Positions 37,572-46,945 of a stretch of 64,000 nt of DNA are shown here, in pieces (the first letter of the stretch is position 1; each line of letters starts with the position of its first letter). The notes under the pieces were generated by a model, which saw only the letters and a list, made by a program, of their open reading frames with translations, was not told the origin of the DNA and ran no database searches. The position numbers were made by a program, and so were the translations under genes. The stretch comes from Nocardioides seonyuensis (GTDB lineage Bacteria; Actinomycetota; Actinomycetes; Propionibacteriales; Nocardioidaceae): the NCBI RefSeq assembly GCF_004683965.1, contig NZ_CP038436.1:3596001-3660000 (forward strand), in the 5' to 3' direction.

Positions 37572-39160
37572 CGCTCCTCCTCCAGGATCTCCGTGGCCGG
37601 GTTGTAGTAGCCGGCCGCCTTCCTCGCCACGCCGTCCAGGCCCTTGCCCTTGTCGGCGGGGCGCTTCATGAGCCCGAACGTGCCGTCGGCGATCGCCCTG
37701 AGAAGCGGCGGGTTCGCCCGGTCGCCCGGCTCGTCCTTGATCTCGCCGAGGAGGTCGATGGCCTCCCCGAGCACCTGCCTGGCCCGACCGGCGATGAAGC
37801 CGTCCGGCGACGGCCGGAAGTCCTCGTGCAGGTTGCCGGCGGCGTTCATGACGTAGCGGACGTTCTGCAGGGCCAGGTCACGGTCGGAGATCCAGGGGGT
37901 CACCACCGCCTCGGTCATCATCCCGACCAGGAGGATGCCCTGCCCGGTCAGGGCCCCCACCAGGTTGAAGAAACCGTCGAGCAGGTAGCCGCGGAAGATG
38001 TCGCCGGTCATGTGCCGCGTCGGCGGCATCCACTTCAGGGGGGCGTCCGGGAAGAGCTCGCGTGCGAGCATCGCGTGAGCCAGCTCGAGGCGGAACGAGT
38101 CCGGGACCTCGGGGTCGATCTCGAACGCATGGCCCAGCCCCAGCTGCCAGTCCTCGAGGCCGGCTTCCTTGGCGAAGTACTCGTTGAGGAGCTGGCTGGT
38201 CGTCACCGTGTGGGCCGCCTCGACCGCGTCGGCGGTCGTCAGGTAGTTGTCCTCGCCGGTGTTGATGATGATCCCGGCCCGTGCATGGACCTGTCGGCTG
38301 AAGCGCTGGTCGACGAAGGTACGGATCGGGTTGATGTCGCGGAACAAGATGCCGTACATCGAGTCGTTGAGCATCATGTCGAGGCGCTCGAGCCCCGCCA
38401 GCGTCGCGATCTCGGGCATGCACAGCCCGGACGCGTAGTTGGTGAGCCGGACGTAGCGACCCAGCTCGCGCGACGTCTCGTCGAGTGCTGCCCGCATCAG
38501 GCGGAAGTTCTCCTGCGTGGCATAGGTCCCCGCGAAGCCCTCGCGGGTCGCGCCCTCCGGCACGAAGTCGAGCAGCGACTGACCTGTGGAGCGGATGACG
38601 GCGATGACGTCGGCACCCTCGCGCGCTGCCGCCTGGGCCTGGGGGATGTCCTCGTGGATGTCGCCGGTGGCCACGATGAGGTAGATCCACGGCTTTCGCG
38701 GGGCGTCTCCGACCTTGCGGATCATCCGTTCACGAGCGACGCGCTGCCGGTCGATCGACCTGATCCCGGCCCCCACTGCCTTGCGGGAGGCGCTGCGCGC
38801 GCGGGTGAGGTCCCTGCCCTCCGGCAGCCGGAAGGTCACCGAGCCCGCGGCCGCCTTCTGGGCCAGCACCAGCAGGTCGTCGGCCTCCCCGCGGAGGAGG
38901 GCGTCCCACACGGGCAGTGCGACGCCGTGCTCGAGCCCCACGTCGGCGCGCACCACGTCGGCCAGCCTGTTGACCCACGGGGTTCCGTCGGGGTCGGCTC
39001 CCCCGAGCCCGGCGAGCCTGAGAGCCGCCCGCTCCACGGACACGGTGGTGTGCCGCTTGGCCAGGTCGACGATCGGCTTGCCGACCTGTCGCGCCAGCGT
39101 GCGTGCCTGTCGTACGTCGGCCGGGTCGAGGCCCAGCGCACTGGGAGGACGAGTCGCCAT
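37568..39160 (-). CDS. kamD: Lysine 5,6-aminomutase alpha subunit
   Basis: A 530-residue KamD homologue forming the TIM-barrel part of lysine 5,6-aminomutase. Characteristic stretches include GDIHEDIPQAQAAAREGADV, STGQSLLDFVPEGATREG, NDSMYGILFRDINPIRTF and PLKWMPPTRHMTGDIFRG. With KamE it converts L-beta-lysine to 3,5-diaminohexanoate in the second aminomutase step. The ATG at 39158-39160 overlaps the kdd stop as TGATG. Length matches the family (about 515). Confidence 0.93.
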   Translation of the reverse strand: MATRPPSALGLDPADVRQARTLARQVGKPIVDLAKRHTTVSVERAALRLAGLGGADPDGTPWVNRLADVVRADVGLEHGVALPVWDALLRGEADDLLVLAQKAAAGSVTFRLPEGRDLTRARSASRKAVGAGIRSIDRQRVARERMIRKVGDAPRKPWIYLIVATGDIHEDIPQAQAAAREGADVIAVIRSTGQSLLDFVPEGATREGFAGTYATQENFRLMRAALDETSRELGRYVRLTNYASGLCMPEIATLAGLERLDMMLNDSMYGILFRDINPIRTFVDQRFSRQVHARAGIIINTGEDNYLTTADAVEAAHTVTTSQLLNEYFAKEAGLEDWQLGLGHAFEIDPEVPDSFRLELAHAMLARELFPDAPLKWMPPTRHMTGDIFRGYLLDGFFNLVGALTGQGILLVGMMTEAVVTPWISDRDLALQNVRYVMNAAGNLHEDFRPSPDGFIAGRARQVLGEAIDLLGEIKDEPGDRANPPLLRAIADGTFGLMKRPADKGKGLDGVARKAAGYYNPATEILEEER

Positions 39161-40224
39161 CACAGCCGCCTCTCGAAGAGCGACCGGACGCCGGGCTCGG
39201 CGCGCAGGAGGTCGAGCGCTGCCTGGGCGTGGCCCGGCACGTAGCCGTTCCCGACCAGCATCGTGACGTCGGCGGCGAGCCCCTCTGCCCCCAACGCCGC
39301 TGCCGAGAACGACGTCGCCATCGAGAAGAAGATCACCGTGCCGCCGTCGGCGGTCGCCAGGATGGCACCGCCCTCGCACCCCGGCACGTCCACGCAGACC
39401 ACCGTGATGTCCGCCGGGCCACCGGCTGTGGTGACCGCGTCGCGGAGCGCGACCGGGTCGGTGGCGTCGGCGATCACCACCTCGTCGGCGATGTCTGCCC
39501 CGCGAAGCAGGGCTGCCTCCGCGTCGTGCGGCACCACACCGATCGTGCGGCGGGCACCGGCCCGCCTCGCGGCGGCCAGGCACAGGGAGCCGGACTTGCC
39601 GGCCGCCCCGATGACCGCGACGACCGGGGCGTCGTACGCCGCCACGTGTCGAGCGGTCAGTGCGGGGGCTCCGCAGACGTCCATCACGCTGAGCGAGAGT
39701 GCGGGGTCCAGGTCGTCGGGGACCACCGCGGCGATCGACCGCCCGAAGAGCACCGCGTAGCCCTCGCACGGCACCTGCTCGCCGCGTCCGTCCCAGCCGG
39801 CGAGGTCGTCGGTGATGACGAGCGGCGTCAGGGTGAGGCTGACCAGGGTCGCGATCCGGTCACCGACCGCGAGGCCCAGCGGCGACTCGGGCCCGACCTC
39901 CTCGACGACGCCCACCAGCATGCCGCCCGAACCGGTCTCGGGGTTCTGCATCTTGCCGCGGGCGGAGACGATGTCGAGCACCTCGGACCGCACGGCGGCC
40001 CCATCGCCGTGGTGCTTGCGCTCCAGCTGGCGGAACGACGCCGCGTCGAGGTTGAGGCGCTCGACGCGCACGCGCACCTCGTCGGGCCACAGCTCGTGCC
40101 GGGTGTCGAGGCGCTCGGCGGTCTGGGGCAGCACCCCGTGCGGAGCCAGCACCCGGTGCAACCCGGTCGGGTCTCCTGCTTGCAGAGTCGTTGACACGTC
40201 CACTGGTCGAGCCTTCCTGCCCAT
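39160..40224 (-). CDS. kdd: L-erythro-3,5-diaminohexanoate dehydrogenase
   Basis: A 354-residue NAD(P)-dependent dehydrogenase with a Rossmann nucleotide loop IGAAGKSGSLCLAAARRAG and the family blocks GKMQNPETGSGGMLVG and FFSMATSFSAAALGAEG. It oxidatively deaminates L-erythro-3,5-diaminohexanoate to 3-keto-5-aminohexanoate, the step after the 5,6-aminomutase. The ATG is at 40222-40224; a perfect palindrome starts 4 bases upstream, so expression is probably repressed or activated there. First gene of the kdd-kamD-kamE-kal operon. Confidence 0.92.
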   Translation of the reverse strand: MGRKARPVDVSTTLQAGDPTGLHRVLAPHGVLPQTAERLDTRHELWPDEVRVRVERLNLDAASFRQLERKHHGDGAAVRSEVLDIVSARGKMQNPETGSGGMLVGVVEEVGPESPLGLAVGDRIATLVSLTLTPLVITDDLAGWDGRGEQVPCEGYAVLFGRSIAAVVPDDLDPALSLSVMDVCGAPALTARHVAAYDAPVVAVIGAAGKSGSLCLAAARRAGARRTIGVVPHDAEAALLRGADIADEVVIADATDPVALRDAVTTAGGPADITVVCVDVPGCEGGAILATADGGTVIFFSMATSFSAAALGAEGLAADVTMLVGNGYVPGHAQAALDLLRAEPGVRSLFERRL

Positions 40225-40227
40225 TGC

Positions 40228-40243
40228 ATCTTTCACGAAAGAT
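40228..40243. promoter_or_regulatory. 16-bp palindrome between kdd and kamA
   Basis: ATCTTTCACGAAAGAT (7-2-7, perfect) lies 3 bases upstream of the kdd start codon and 110 bases before kamA. A related half-site TCTTTCA recurs near 40287. The spacing suggests a shared operator; the Lrp/AsnC protein encoded beyond kamA is the candidate binder (inference). Confidence 0.55.
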
Positions 40244-40353
40244 CTTGCGGCGTGGCATTGGACGCACCGCATTATCTCCACGTAGTCTTTCAGATGTGGC
40301 GCGACACACACAACCGACGCGCCCGCACCCCGGTCCCCCACAGGAGACGTCCC

Positions 40354-41823
40354 TTGAGCCTCGACACCTCTGCCGCGCAAGCCCTCCAGCAGGGCTCCGC
40401 CGGCCAGCCCTATCCCTACCGCCTCACCGAGCTCGTCGAGCCCGACTGGACCCGGTTCCCGGGATGGTCCGACGTCACAGCGGCCGATTGGGAGTCGGTG
40501 CAGTGGCAGCGTGCCCACTGCATCAAGAACGTCAAGCAGCTCCGTGAGCTGATGGGCGACCTCCTCGACGACCGGTTCTACGCCGACCTCGAGCGCGACC
40601 AGGCCGAGCGCGCCACCATGTCCATGCTCGTCCCGCCGCAGATGATGAACACGATGGTGCCGCACGTGCCCGTCGGCGGCCCCGGGTCTCTCACGGACGC
40701 GTTCTACGCCGACCCGATCCGGCACTACATGATCCCGGTCTTCAGCGACCGACGCACCGACTGGCCATCCCACCCCCACGCCACGCGCGACTCCCTCCAC
40801 GAGCACGACATGTGGGCGACCGAGGGCCTCACCCACCGCTACCCCACCAAGGTCCTGGCCGAGCTCCTTCCCACCTGCCCGCAGTACTGCGGCCACTGCA
40901 CCCGCATGGACCTGGTCGGCAACTCGACGCCGGTCATCGACAAGCTCAAGTTCGCCGGCAAGCCCGCCGACAGGCTGGGCGACATGATCGACTACCTGCG
41001 CCGCTCCCCCGGTGTGCGCGACGTCGTGGTGTCGGGCGGCGACGTGGCCAACATGCCGTGGCCCCGTCTCGAGGACTTCCTCATGAAGGTCCTGGAGGTC
41101 GAGAACATCCGCGACATCCGCCTCGCGACCAAGGCCCTGATGGGGCTGCCCCAGCACTGGCTGCAGGACGACGTGGTGGCCGGCATGACCCGCGTCGCCG
41201 AGACGGCTCGCGCGCGTGGGGTTTCCGTGGCCATCCACACCCATGTCAACCACGCCAACTCGGTCACCCCGCTGGTCGCGAAGGCGGCCCAGACCATGCT
41301 GGCGACCGGCATCCGCGACGTGCGCAACCAGGGCGTCCTGATGAACGGCGTCAACGCCGAGCCCGACGACCTGCTCGACCTCTGCTTCCGCCTGCTCGAC
41401 GGCGCGCAGATCATGCCCTACTACTTCTACATGTGCGACATGATCCCGTTCTCGGAGCACTGGCGGGTCTCGGTCGCCGAGGCACAGCGGCTCCAGCACC
41501 ACATGATGGGCTACCTCCCCGGGTTCGCCACGCCTCGCATCGTCTGTGACGTGCCCTTCGTCGGCAAGCGCTGGGTGCACCAGCTGGCCGACTACGACAC
41601 CGAGCGCGGCATCTCCTACTGGACGAAGAACTACCGCACCTCCATCGAGGCCGACGACTCCGAGGCGCTCTCGCGCCACTACGAGTACTACGACCCGATC
41701 CACACGCTGCCCGAGTCGGGCCAGCAGTGGTGGGAGCAGCACGGCCGCCTCGACGAGGCATCGCTCAAGGCCGCCGAGATGGCCGAGGCCTCCCGTCGTA
41801 CGGCGGCGCTCCAGGCCTGGTGA
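40354..41823 (+). CDS. kamA: Lysine 2,3-aminomutase
   Basis: A 489-residue radical SAM enzyme. The iron-sulfur motif CxxxCxxC is CPQYCGHC at residues 175-182, followed by VVVSGGDVANMPWPRLEDF and the PLP-region PYYFYMCDMIPFSEHWR. It converts L-lysine to L-beta-lysine, the first step of the pathway encoded here. I choose the TTG at 40354 because GGAG lies 7 bases upstream; the open frame back to 40252 crosses the regulatory region. Divergent from kdd with a shared palindrome. At about 490 residues it is somewhat longer than clostridial KamA (about 415). Confidence 0.93.
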   Translation: MSLDTSAAQALQQGSAGQPYPYRLTELVEPDWTRFPGWSDVTAADWESVQWQRAHCIKNVKQLRELMGDLLDDRFYADLERDQAERATMSMLVPPQMMNTMVPHVPVGGPGSLTDAFYADPIRHYMIPVFSDRRTDWPSHPHATRDSLHEHDMWATEGLTHRYPTKVLAELLPTCPQYCGHCTRMDLVGNSTPVIDKLKFAGKPADRLGDMIDYLRRSPGVRDVVVSGGDVANMPWPRLEDFLMKVLEVENIRDIRLATKALMGLPQHWLQDDVVAGMTRVAETARARGVSVAIHTHVNHANSVTPLVAKAAQTMLATGIRDVRNQGVLMNGVNAEPDDLLDLCFRLLDGAQIMPYYFYMCDMIPFSEHWRVSVAEAQRLQHHMMGYLPGFATPRIVCDVPFVGKRWVHQLADYDTERGISYWTKNYRTSIEADDSEALSRHYEYYDPIHTLPESGQQWWEQHGRLDEASLKAAEMAEASRRTAALQAW

Positions 41824-41836
41824 CGTCCGGGGCGGG

Positions 41837-42289
41837 TCAGTCGATCGGGCGGTTCTCGTACGGCGTGGACAGCACGATCGTCGTCCTGGTCGAGACGTTG
41901 GCGACCGACCGGATGCGACCGAGGAGCTCCTCGAGGTCGCCGGGGGTGCCTACCCGGATCTTGAGGATGTAGGACTCGTCACCAGCCACCGACCAGCAGG
42001 ACTCGATCTCGGCGATGTCCTGCAACCGCTCGGGATAGTCGTCGGGCTGGGAGGCGTCGATGGGCGTCACGGAGATGAATGCCGTCAGCGGACGCCCGAG
42101 CTGCTCGTGGTCGACGGTGGCGCCGTAGCCCTTGATCAGGCCCCGCTGCTCGAGGCGCTTGACGCGCTGGTGCACCGCCGAGGTCGACAGCTCGGTCGCC
42201 TTGCCGAGGTCGGTGTAGGACATGCGGCCGTCGACGGCGAGGAGTGAAAGGATCTTGCGGTCCTTGGCCTCCACCTCTGGTGCGCTCAT
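41837..42289 (-). CDS. Lrp/AsnC family transcriptional regulator
   Basis: A 150-residue regulator: an N-terminal winged helix (DRKILSLLAVDGRMSYTDLG, then STSAVHQRVKRLEQRGLIKG) and a C-terminal RAM ligand domain (VTPIDASQPDDYPERLQDI ... LEELLGRIRSV). Start is the ATG at 42287-42289, overlapping the exonuclease stop as ATGA. It converges on kamA with a 13-base gap, so it is a natural candidate to sense lysine or a pathway intermediate and act at the kdd-kamA palindrome. Direct evidence is lacking. Confidence 0.9.
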   Translation of the reverse strand: MSAPEVEAKDRKILSLLAVDGRMSYTDLGKATELSTSAVHQRVKRLEQRGLIKGYGATVDHEQLGRPLTAFISVTPIDASQPDDYPERLQDIAEIESCWSVAGDESYILKIRVGTPGDLEELLGRIRSVANVSTRTTIVLSTPYENRPID

Positions 42290-43233
42290 CGCGCGAGAGT
42301 AGCGCTCCCGGCGAGTGCCTCCACGAGGCGTACGGCAGATGAACCAAGACCCCACCGCTGGTCGAGCGCGATGACGGCGTCGTGGTCCTGCGGCGTCCGG
42401 GGGCGGGTGAGGTCCGGCGAACCGAGGTCGAGGTCGCGGCGTACGGCGACGACGCGAGGTGCGACGGCCAGGTAGTCGGCCGCCGCCTTGATCTTCGACC
42501 GCGGACCCGGCGCGAGGTCGGCATCAGGGTCCTGGGCCGCCGCCAGGATGCCGGCCATGTCGCCGAAGCGGTTGAGGAGCGTGGCTGCGGTCTTGTCCCC
42601 CACTCCTGACACTCCCGGGAGCCCGTCGGAGCTGTCTCCTCGCAGCGTGGCGAAGTCGGCGTACTGCCGGGCGTCGATGTCGTACTTGGCGCGCACCCAC
42701 GCGTTGTCGACGCGCTCGTGCTTCCCGACGCCACGGGCGGTGTAGAGCACTCGGACCGCCTGCCCGTCGTCGACGAGCTGGAAGAGGTCACGGTCACCGG
42801 TGACGATGTCGACCGGCATCCCGGCATCGGTCGCCAGCGTCCCGATCACGTCGTCCGCCTCCATCTCGGGGTGCCCGACGATCGGGATGCCGAAGGCCGT
42901 CAGCACGTCGATGATGATCGGGATCTGGGTCTCGAGCGGGTCGGGGACCTCCTCGACGTCAGGGGCCGGGCCGGGCACGACCGCCTCGACCCGGTGGGCC
43001 TTGTAGGAGGGAATGAGGTCGACACGCCACTGGGGCCGCCAGTCCTCGTCCCAGCAGCAGGCCAGGTGGGACGGGTCGTACTCCCCCACGAGCCGGCTGA
43101 TGAAGTCCATCAATCCCCGTACGGCGTTGACGGGGGTGCCGTCCGGAGCCTTGACGGAGTCGGGGACACCGAAGAACGCACGGAAGTAGAGCGATGCGGT
43201 GTCGAGCAGCAGCAGGCGGTGGCCGGAGGACAT
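42286..43233 (-). CDS. 5'-3' exonuclease (FEN-like, stand-alone)
   Basis: A 315-residue protein equal to the N-terminal 5'-nuclease domain of DNA polymerase I. Motifs: LLLLDTASLYFRAFFG, CCWDEDWRPQWR, EADDVIGTLA, TGDRDLFQL, LRGDSSDGLPGVSGVGDKTA (helix-hairpin-helix). It would remove RNA primers or flaps. It is followed by the Lrp/AsnC gene (ATGA overlap) and preceded on the same strand by HelY 35 bases away. Confidence 0.92.
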   Translation of the reverse strand: MSSGHRLLLLDTASLYFRAFFGVPDSVKAPDGTPVNAVRGLMDFISRLVGEYDPSHLACCWDEDWRPQWRVDLIPSYKAHRVEAVVPGPAPDVEEVPDPLETQIPIIIDVLTAFGIPIVGHPEMEADDVIGTLATDAGMPVDIVTGDRDLFQLVDDGQAVRVLYTARGVGKHERVDNAWVRAKYDIDARQYADFATLRGDSSDGLPGVSGVGDKTAATLLNRFGDMAGILAAAQDPDADLAPGPRSKIKAAADYLAVAPRVVAVRRDLDLGSPDLTRPRTPQDHDAVIALDQRWGLGSSAVRLVEALAGSATLAR

Positions 43234-43268
43234 GGTGGAAGCCTTCCACAGCCGCTGGGCCGGGGCAC

Positions 43269-46019
43269 CTACTCCGCGAGCACCGAGTAGGCCACGACGC
43301 CCCGCTTGAGCAGCTTGACCGTCTCACGCGCGTTCTTGCGCAGCGGAGCATCGGCGGCGGCGTCGGCCACCTGACCGGCGAGGTCGAGCAGCTGCTTCAT
43401 CCAGCGGACGAAGTCGCCGGCGGCGAGGCCGGTCACCATGAGCACGTCGTCGAGCTCGTCGCCCTCGGCCCATCGCCAGGCGGCCCACACGAAGCCCACG
43501 TCGGGCTCGCGCAGGAAGTCGAGCTTGTGCTGTCGCTCCAGAGCATCGAGGTGTCCCCAGAGCCGCACCAGCTCACCGAGCACGTCGCGCACCCGCTGCC
43601 CCGGGAGCTTCGGAGACGAGGCGTCGTCGGCCCTCCTTGCCTCGAACACGAGGGCCGAGAGGACGGCGGCCAGCTCGGACGGCGTGAGGTCGTCGAAGAG
43701 CCCTTCGCGCATCGCCTCGGCAGCGACCAGGTCCATGTCGGTGTAGATGCGGCGGAGATGGCGCCCCCGATCGGTCACGTGCTCGCCCTCGAGGTAGCCC
43801 AGCGAGCTGAGCACGTCGCACACCCGGTCGAAGGTGCGGGCGACGGTGTTGGTGCGGTTCTCGACGCGGCGCTTGAGCGTCTCGGCGTCGCGCGTGAGCT
43901 TGAACCAGCGTTCGGCCCAGCGTGCGTGGTCCTCGCGCTCCGGGCACTGGTGGCAGGGATGGGACTTGAGCTGGGCCCGGAGGTCGGCCACCTGTCGGTC
44001 GACCGAGGAGTCGCCGAACGAGTCGCGTGCGGGGGTACGACGCGTGGTCGCCGGGTCCAGCGCATGGGTCTTGTTCCGCAGTGCGGCAGCCAGGTCGCGG
44101 CGCTGGGCGGGATTGCGCGGGTTGAAGGTCTTCGGGAGCCGCATGCGGGCCAAGGACTCCACGGGCTCCGGGAAGTCCATCGGCGCCAGCCGCCGCGCCT
44201 GGCGGTCGAGGGTGACGACCTGCGGGCGTGGCTCCTCACCCGAGAGCCCGGGGTCGATGACGACGGCGAAGCCGCGGAACTTGCCCGTCGGCACGTTGAT
44301 GATGTCGCCCGGCCGCAGCTTCGCCAGCGAGTCCATCGCCTCGCTCCGTCGGTCTGCGCGTCGCTCGCGGACGGCACCCTTCTCAACCTCGGAGATGCGC
44401 CGGCGGAGGTCGGCGTACTCCATGAAGTCGCCGAGGTGGCACGTGGCGGCCTCGCGGTAGCCGGTCAGGGCCTCCTCGGCCTTGTGCAGCTGTCGCGCGA
44501 GGCCCACGACGGCCTTGTCGGCCTGGAACTGGGCGAAGGACTGCTCGAGGAGCTCGCGCGAGCGCTCGCGGCCGAACTGGTGCACGAGGTTGACGGCCAT
44601 GTTGTAGGAGGGCCGGAACGACGAGCGCAACGGGTAGGTGCGGGTGGAGGCGAGCCCCGCGACCTCGCGGGGGTTCATCCCGGGCTGCCAGAGCACGACG
44701 GCGTGTCCCTCCACGTCCAGGCCGCGGCGACCGGCGCGCCCGGTCAGCTGGGTGTACTCCCCCGGCGTGAGGTCGGCGTGGGTCTCGCCGTTCCACTTCG
44801 AGAGCTTCTCGATGACCACCGTGCGCGCCGGCATGTTGATGCCGAGGGCCAGCGTCTCGGTGGCGAAGACGACCTTGACCAGCCCGCGCTGGAACAGCTC
44901 CTCCACGACCAGCTTGAACGCAGGCAGGAGCCCCGCGTGGTGGGCGGCGATGCCGCGGGTCATCCCGTCGAGGAACTCGTGGTAGCCGAGCACCTGGAGG
45001 TCTTCCTCGGGCAGGCTGCGTGATGCCTCCTGGACGCGGGCGTAGATCTCGTCGCGTTCCTCGGGGGTGGTCAGCCGGGTGTTGGCGCTGACGAGCTGCG
45101 TGACCGCGGCGTCACAGCCGGCCCGGCTGAAGATGAACACGATGGCGGGCAGGAGACCTTCACGCTCGAGCCGGTCCACCACGTCGACACGGCTCGGGAT
45201 CCACACGCGCCGACCGTTGCCGACGCTGCGCGGGTTCTTCGACGATCCGGGCTTGCCCTTGCGAGGCGACCGCCGGTCGCGCATGAGCCGCTGTGAGGCC
45301 CAGTCGTCCCGGGCCACGCGCATCAGCTCGGCGTTGACGGGGGCGCCCTCCTTGACGAAGCCCGCGCTCGCGTCGACGTCCGAGGACGCGAACAGGTCGA
45401 GCAGGCGACGACCGAGCATCACGTGCTGGAAGAGCGGCACAGGGCGACGCTCCTCCACGATCGTGGTCGTCTCACCGCGCACGGTCTCCAGCCACTCACC
45501 GAACTCCTCTGCGTTGGAGACGGTCGCGGACAACGACACCAAGGTCACCGACTCGGGCAGGTGGATGATCACCTCCTCCCACACGGCACCTCGCATGCGG
45601 TCGGCCAGGTAGTGCACCTCGTCCATCACCACGAAGCCCAGCCCGAGCAGCGTGCTGGAGCCGGCGTAGAGCATGTTCCGCAGCACCTCGGTGGTCATCA
45701 CCACGATCGGCGCCTCACCGTTGACGACGTGGTCGCCGGTGAGCAGGCCGACCCGCTCCGCGCCGTAGCGCCGCACCAGGTCGTGGAACTTCTGGTTGGA
45801 CAGCGCCTTGATCGGGGTGGTGTAGAACGCCTTGCGGCCGGTCTCGAGCGCGAGGTGGATCGCGAACTCACCGACGACCGTCTTCCCGGAGCCGGTCGGA
45901 GCGGCGACGAGGACGCCGCGGCCGTCCTCGATCTCTCGGCACGCCCTCAGCTGGAAGTCGTCGAGGGGAAACTCGTAGAGGGCCTCGAACGTCCGGGTGT
46001 GGGGATGGGCGTCGCTCAT
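43269..46019 (-). CDS. helY: Ski2/Mtr4-like RNA helicase HelY
   Basis: A 916-residue superfamily 2 helicase. Walker A is APTGSGKT at residues 40-47, Walker B DEVHY at 133-137, motif III SATVSNAEEFGEW near 160 and motif VI TGRAGRRGLD near 425; the C-terminal half has the Ski2-like arch and DSHCT-type helical region. Actinobacterial HelY homologues are thought to act in RNA processing. I take the ATG at 46017-46019 (MSDAHPHTRT), which overlaps the kinase stop as ATGA; a 10-residue extension is possible. Confidence 0.92.
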   Translation of the reverse strand: MSDAHPHTRTFEALYEFPLDDFQLRACREIEDGRGVLVAAPTGSGKTVVGEFAIHLALETGRKAFYTTPIKALSNQKFHDLVRRYGAERVGLLTGDHVVNGEAPIVVMTTEVLRNMLYAGSSTLLGLGFVVMDEVHYLADRMRGAVWEEVIIHLPESVTLVSLSATVSNAEEFGEWLETVRGETTTIVEERRPVPLFQHVMLGRRLLDLFASSDVDASAGFVKEGAPVNAELMRVARDDWASQRLMRDRRSPRKGKPGSSKNPRSVGNGRRVWIPSRVDVVDRLEREGLLPAIVFIFSRAGCDAAVTQLVSANTRLTTPEERDEIYARVQEASRSLPEEDLQVLGYHEFLDGMTRGIAAHHAGLLPAFKLVVEELFQRGLVKVVFATETLALGINMPARTVVIEKLSKWNGETHADLTPGEYTQLTGRAGRRGLDVEGHAVVLWQPGMNPREVAGLASTRTYPLRSSFRPSYNMAVNLVHQFGRERSRELLEQSFAQFQADKAVVGLARQLHKAEEALTGYREAATCHLGDFMEYADLRRRISEVEKGAVRERRADRRSEAMDSLAKLRPGDIINVPTGKFRGFAVVIDPGLSGEEPRPQVVTLDRQARRLAPMDFPEPVESLARMRLPKTFNPRNPAQRRDLAAALRNKTHALDPATTRRTPARDSFGDSSVDRQVADLRAQLKSHPCHQCPEREDHARWAERWFKLTRDAETLKRRVENRTNTVARTFDRVCDVLSSLGYLEGEHVTDRGRHLRRIYTDMDLVAAEAMREGLFDDLTPSELAAVLSALVFEARRADDASSPKLPGQRVRDVLGELVRLWGHLDALERQHKLDFLREPDVGFVWAAWRWAEGDELDDVLMVTGLAAGDFVRWMKQLLDLAGQVADAAADAPLRKNARETVKLLKRGVVAYSVLAE

Positions 46020-46912
46020 GTGATGACCTCCAGCGCCCGAGGCGCACACTCGATCGTCAGGGGCAGCGGACCGAAGCGCTCCCCGTCGGCGTACGTCACC
46101 ACACCGGGCGCCGCCACGGTCACCGAACGGACCCGGTGGTGGACGTACTGCTCGACCTCGTCGACGGTGCCGGCGAAGAGACGAGGGTAGGAACGCACCA
46201 GACCTCGCCTGGTCATCGCCTGGATGACGACGACGTCAAGGAGCCCGTCGTCGAGCGCGGCGCCCTCGGTGATGCGCAGTCCACCGCCGTAGGAGGGGCC
46301 GTTCCCGACCGCGACGACTACCGCGTCATAGCGCGCGGACACCCCGTCGAGGTCGAGGGAGTAGGACACGGGCGCGAAGGTGCGCAAGGCGCCGAGGGTG
46401 GCAAGGTTGTAGCGCATCTGTCCGCGCGGCCACCTCATCGCGTTCGCGCGCTCGTTGACGAACGCGTCGAACCCGGCAGCCAGCACGGTGGCGTAGTAGC
46501 GGCCGCCGCTCACGGCGAGGTCGATCCGGCGGGTGCGTGACGCGATCACGCGGTCGGCCGCCGCAAGGGGGTCGCGGCGGGGAAGACCGAGGTAGCGGGC
46601 CACGTCGTTCCCGCTGCCGCTGGGGATGATCCCGAGGCTCACCTCGGTGTGTGCCACCGCCTGCAGCCCCAGATGGACCATTCCGTCACCTCCGCAGACG
46701 ACGAGCGACTCCACGCCGTCGGCCACGCAGGCACGTGCGAGGTCGAGCGCCTCGTCGGTGTCGCGGCCCTGCAGGTTGCGCACGACGAAGCCACTGTCGC
46801 GCAGCCGGCCCAGGGCCGCGTCGCGGTGGCGCACGCCACGCCCCCGGCCGGCCGTGGGGTTGGTGAGCAGGGCGATCTCACGCCCTCGCCCGGAAGGGAC
46901 CTGCATGGTCAC
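46016..46912 (-). CDS. Diacylglycerol kinase-like lipid kinase
   Basis: A 298-residue DagK-type enzyme. Nucleotide-binding loop VVCGGDGMVHLGLQA and IIPSGSGNDVARYLGLP are diagnostic, with NPTAGRGRG near the N-terminus and DDGLLDVVVI in the C-terminal beta domain. The family phosphorylates diacylglycerol or related lipids at the membrane. The second position could also serve (ATG at residue 3). Overlaps helY by ATGA. Confidence 0.9.
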   Translation of the reverse strand: MTMQVPSGRGREIALLTNPTAGRGRGVRHRDAALGRLRDSGFVVRNLQGRDTDEALDLARACVADGVESLVVCGGDGMVHLGLQAVAHTEVSLGIIPSGSGNDVARYLGLPRRDPLAAADRVIASRTRRIDLAVSGGRYYATVLAAGFDAFVNERANAMRWPRGQMRYNLATLGALRTFAPVSYSLDLDGVSARYDAVVVAVGNGPSYGGGLRITEGAALDDGLLDVVVIQAMTRRGLVRSYPRLFAGTVDEVEQYVHHRVRSVTVAAPGVVTYADGERFGPLPLTIECAPRALEVIT

Positions 46913-46945
46913 CGACCCTATCCGGCGCCTGCGCGGCGCGAGGGC

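Noticed and set aside
38836-39244. Other frames through the kamD region
   Set aside because: Arg/Ala/Ser/Pro-rich shadows; kamD explains the sequence with family-wide motifs.
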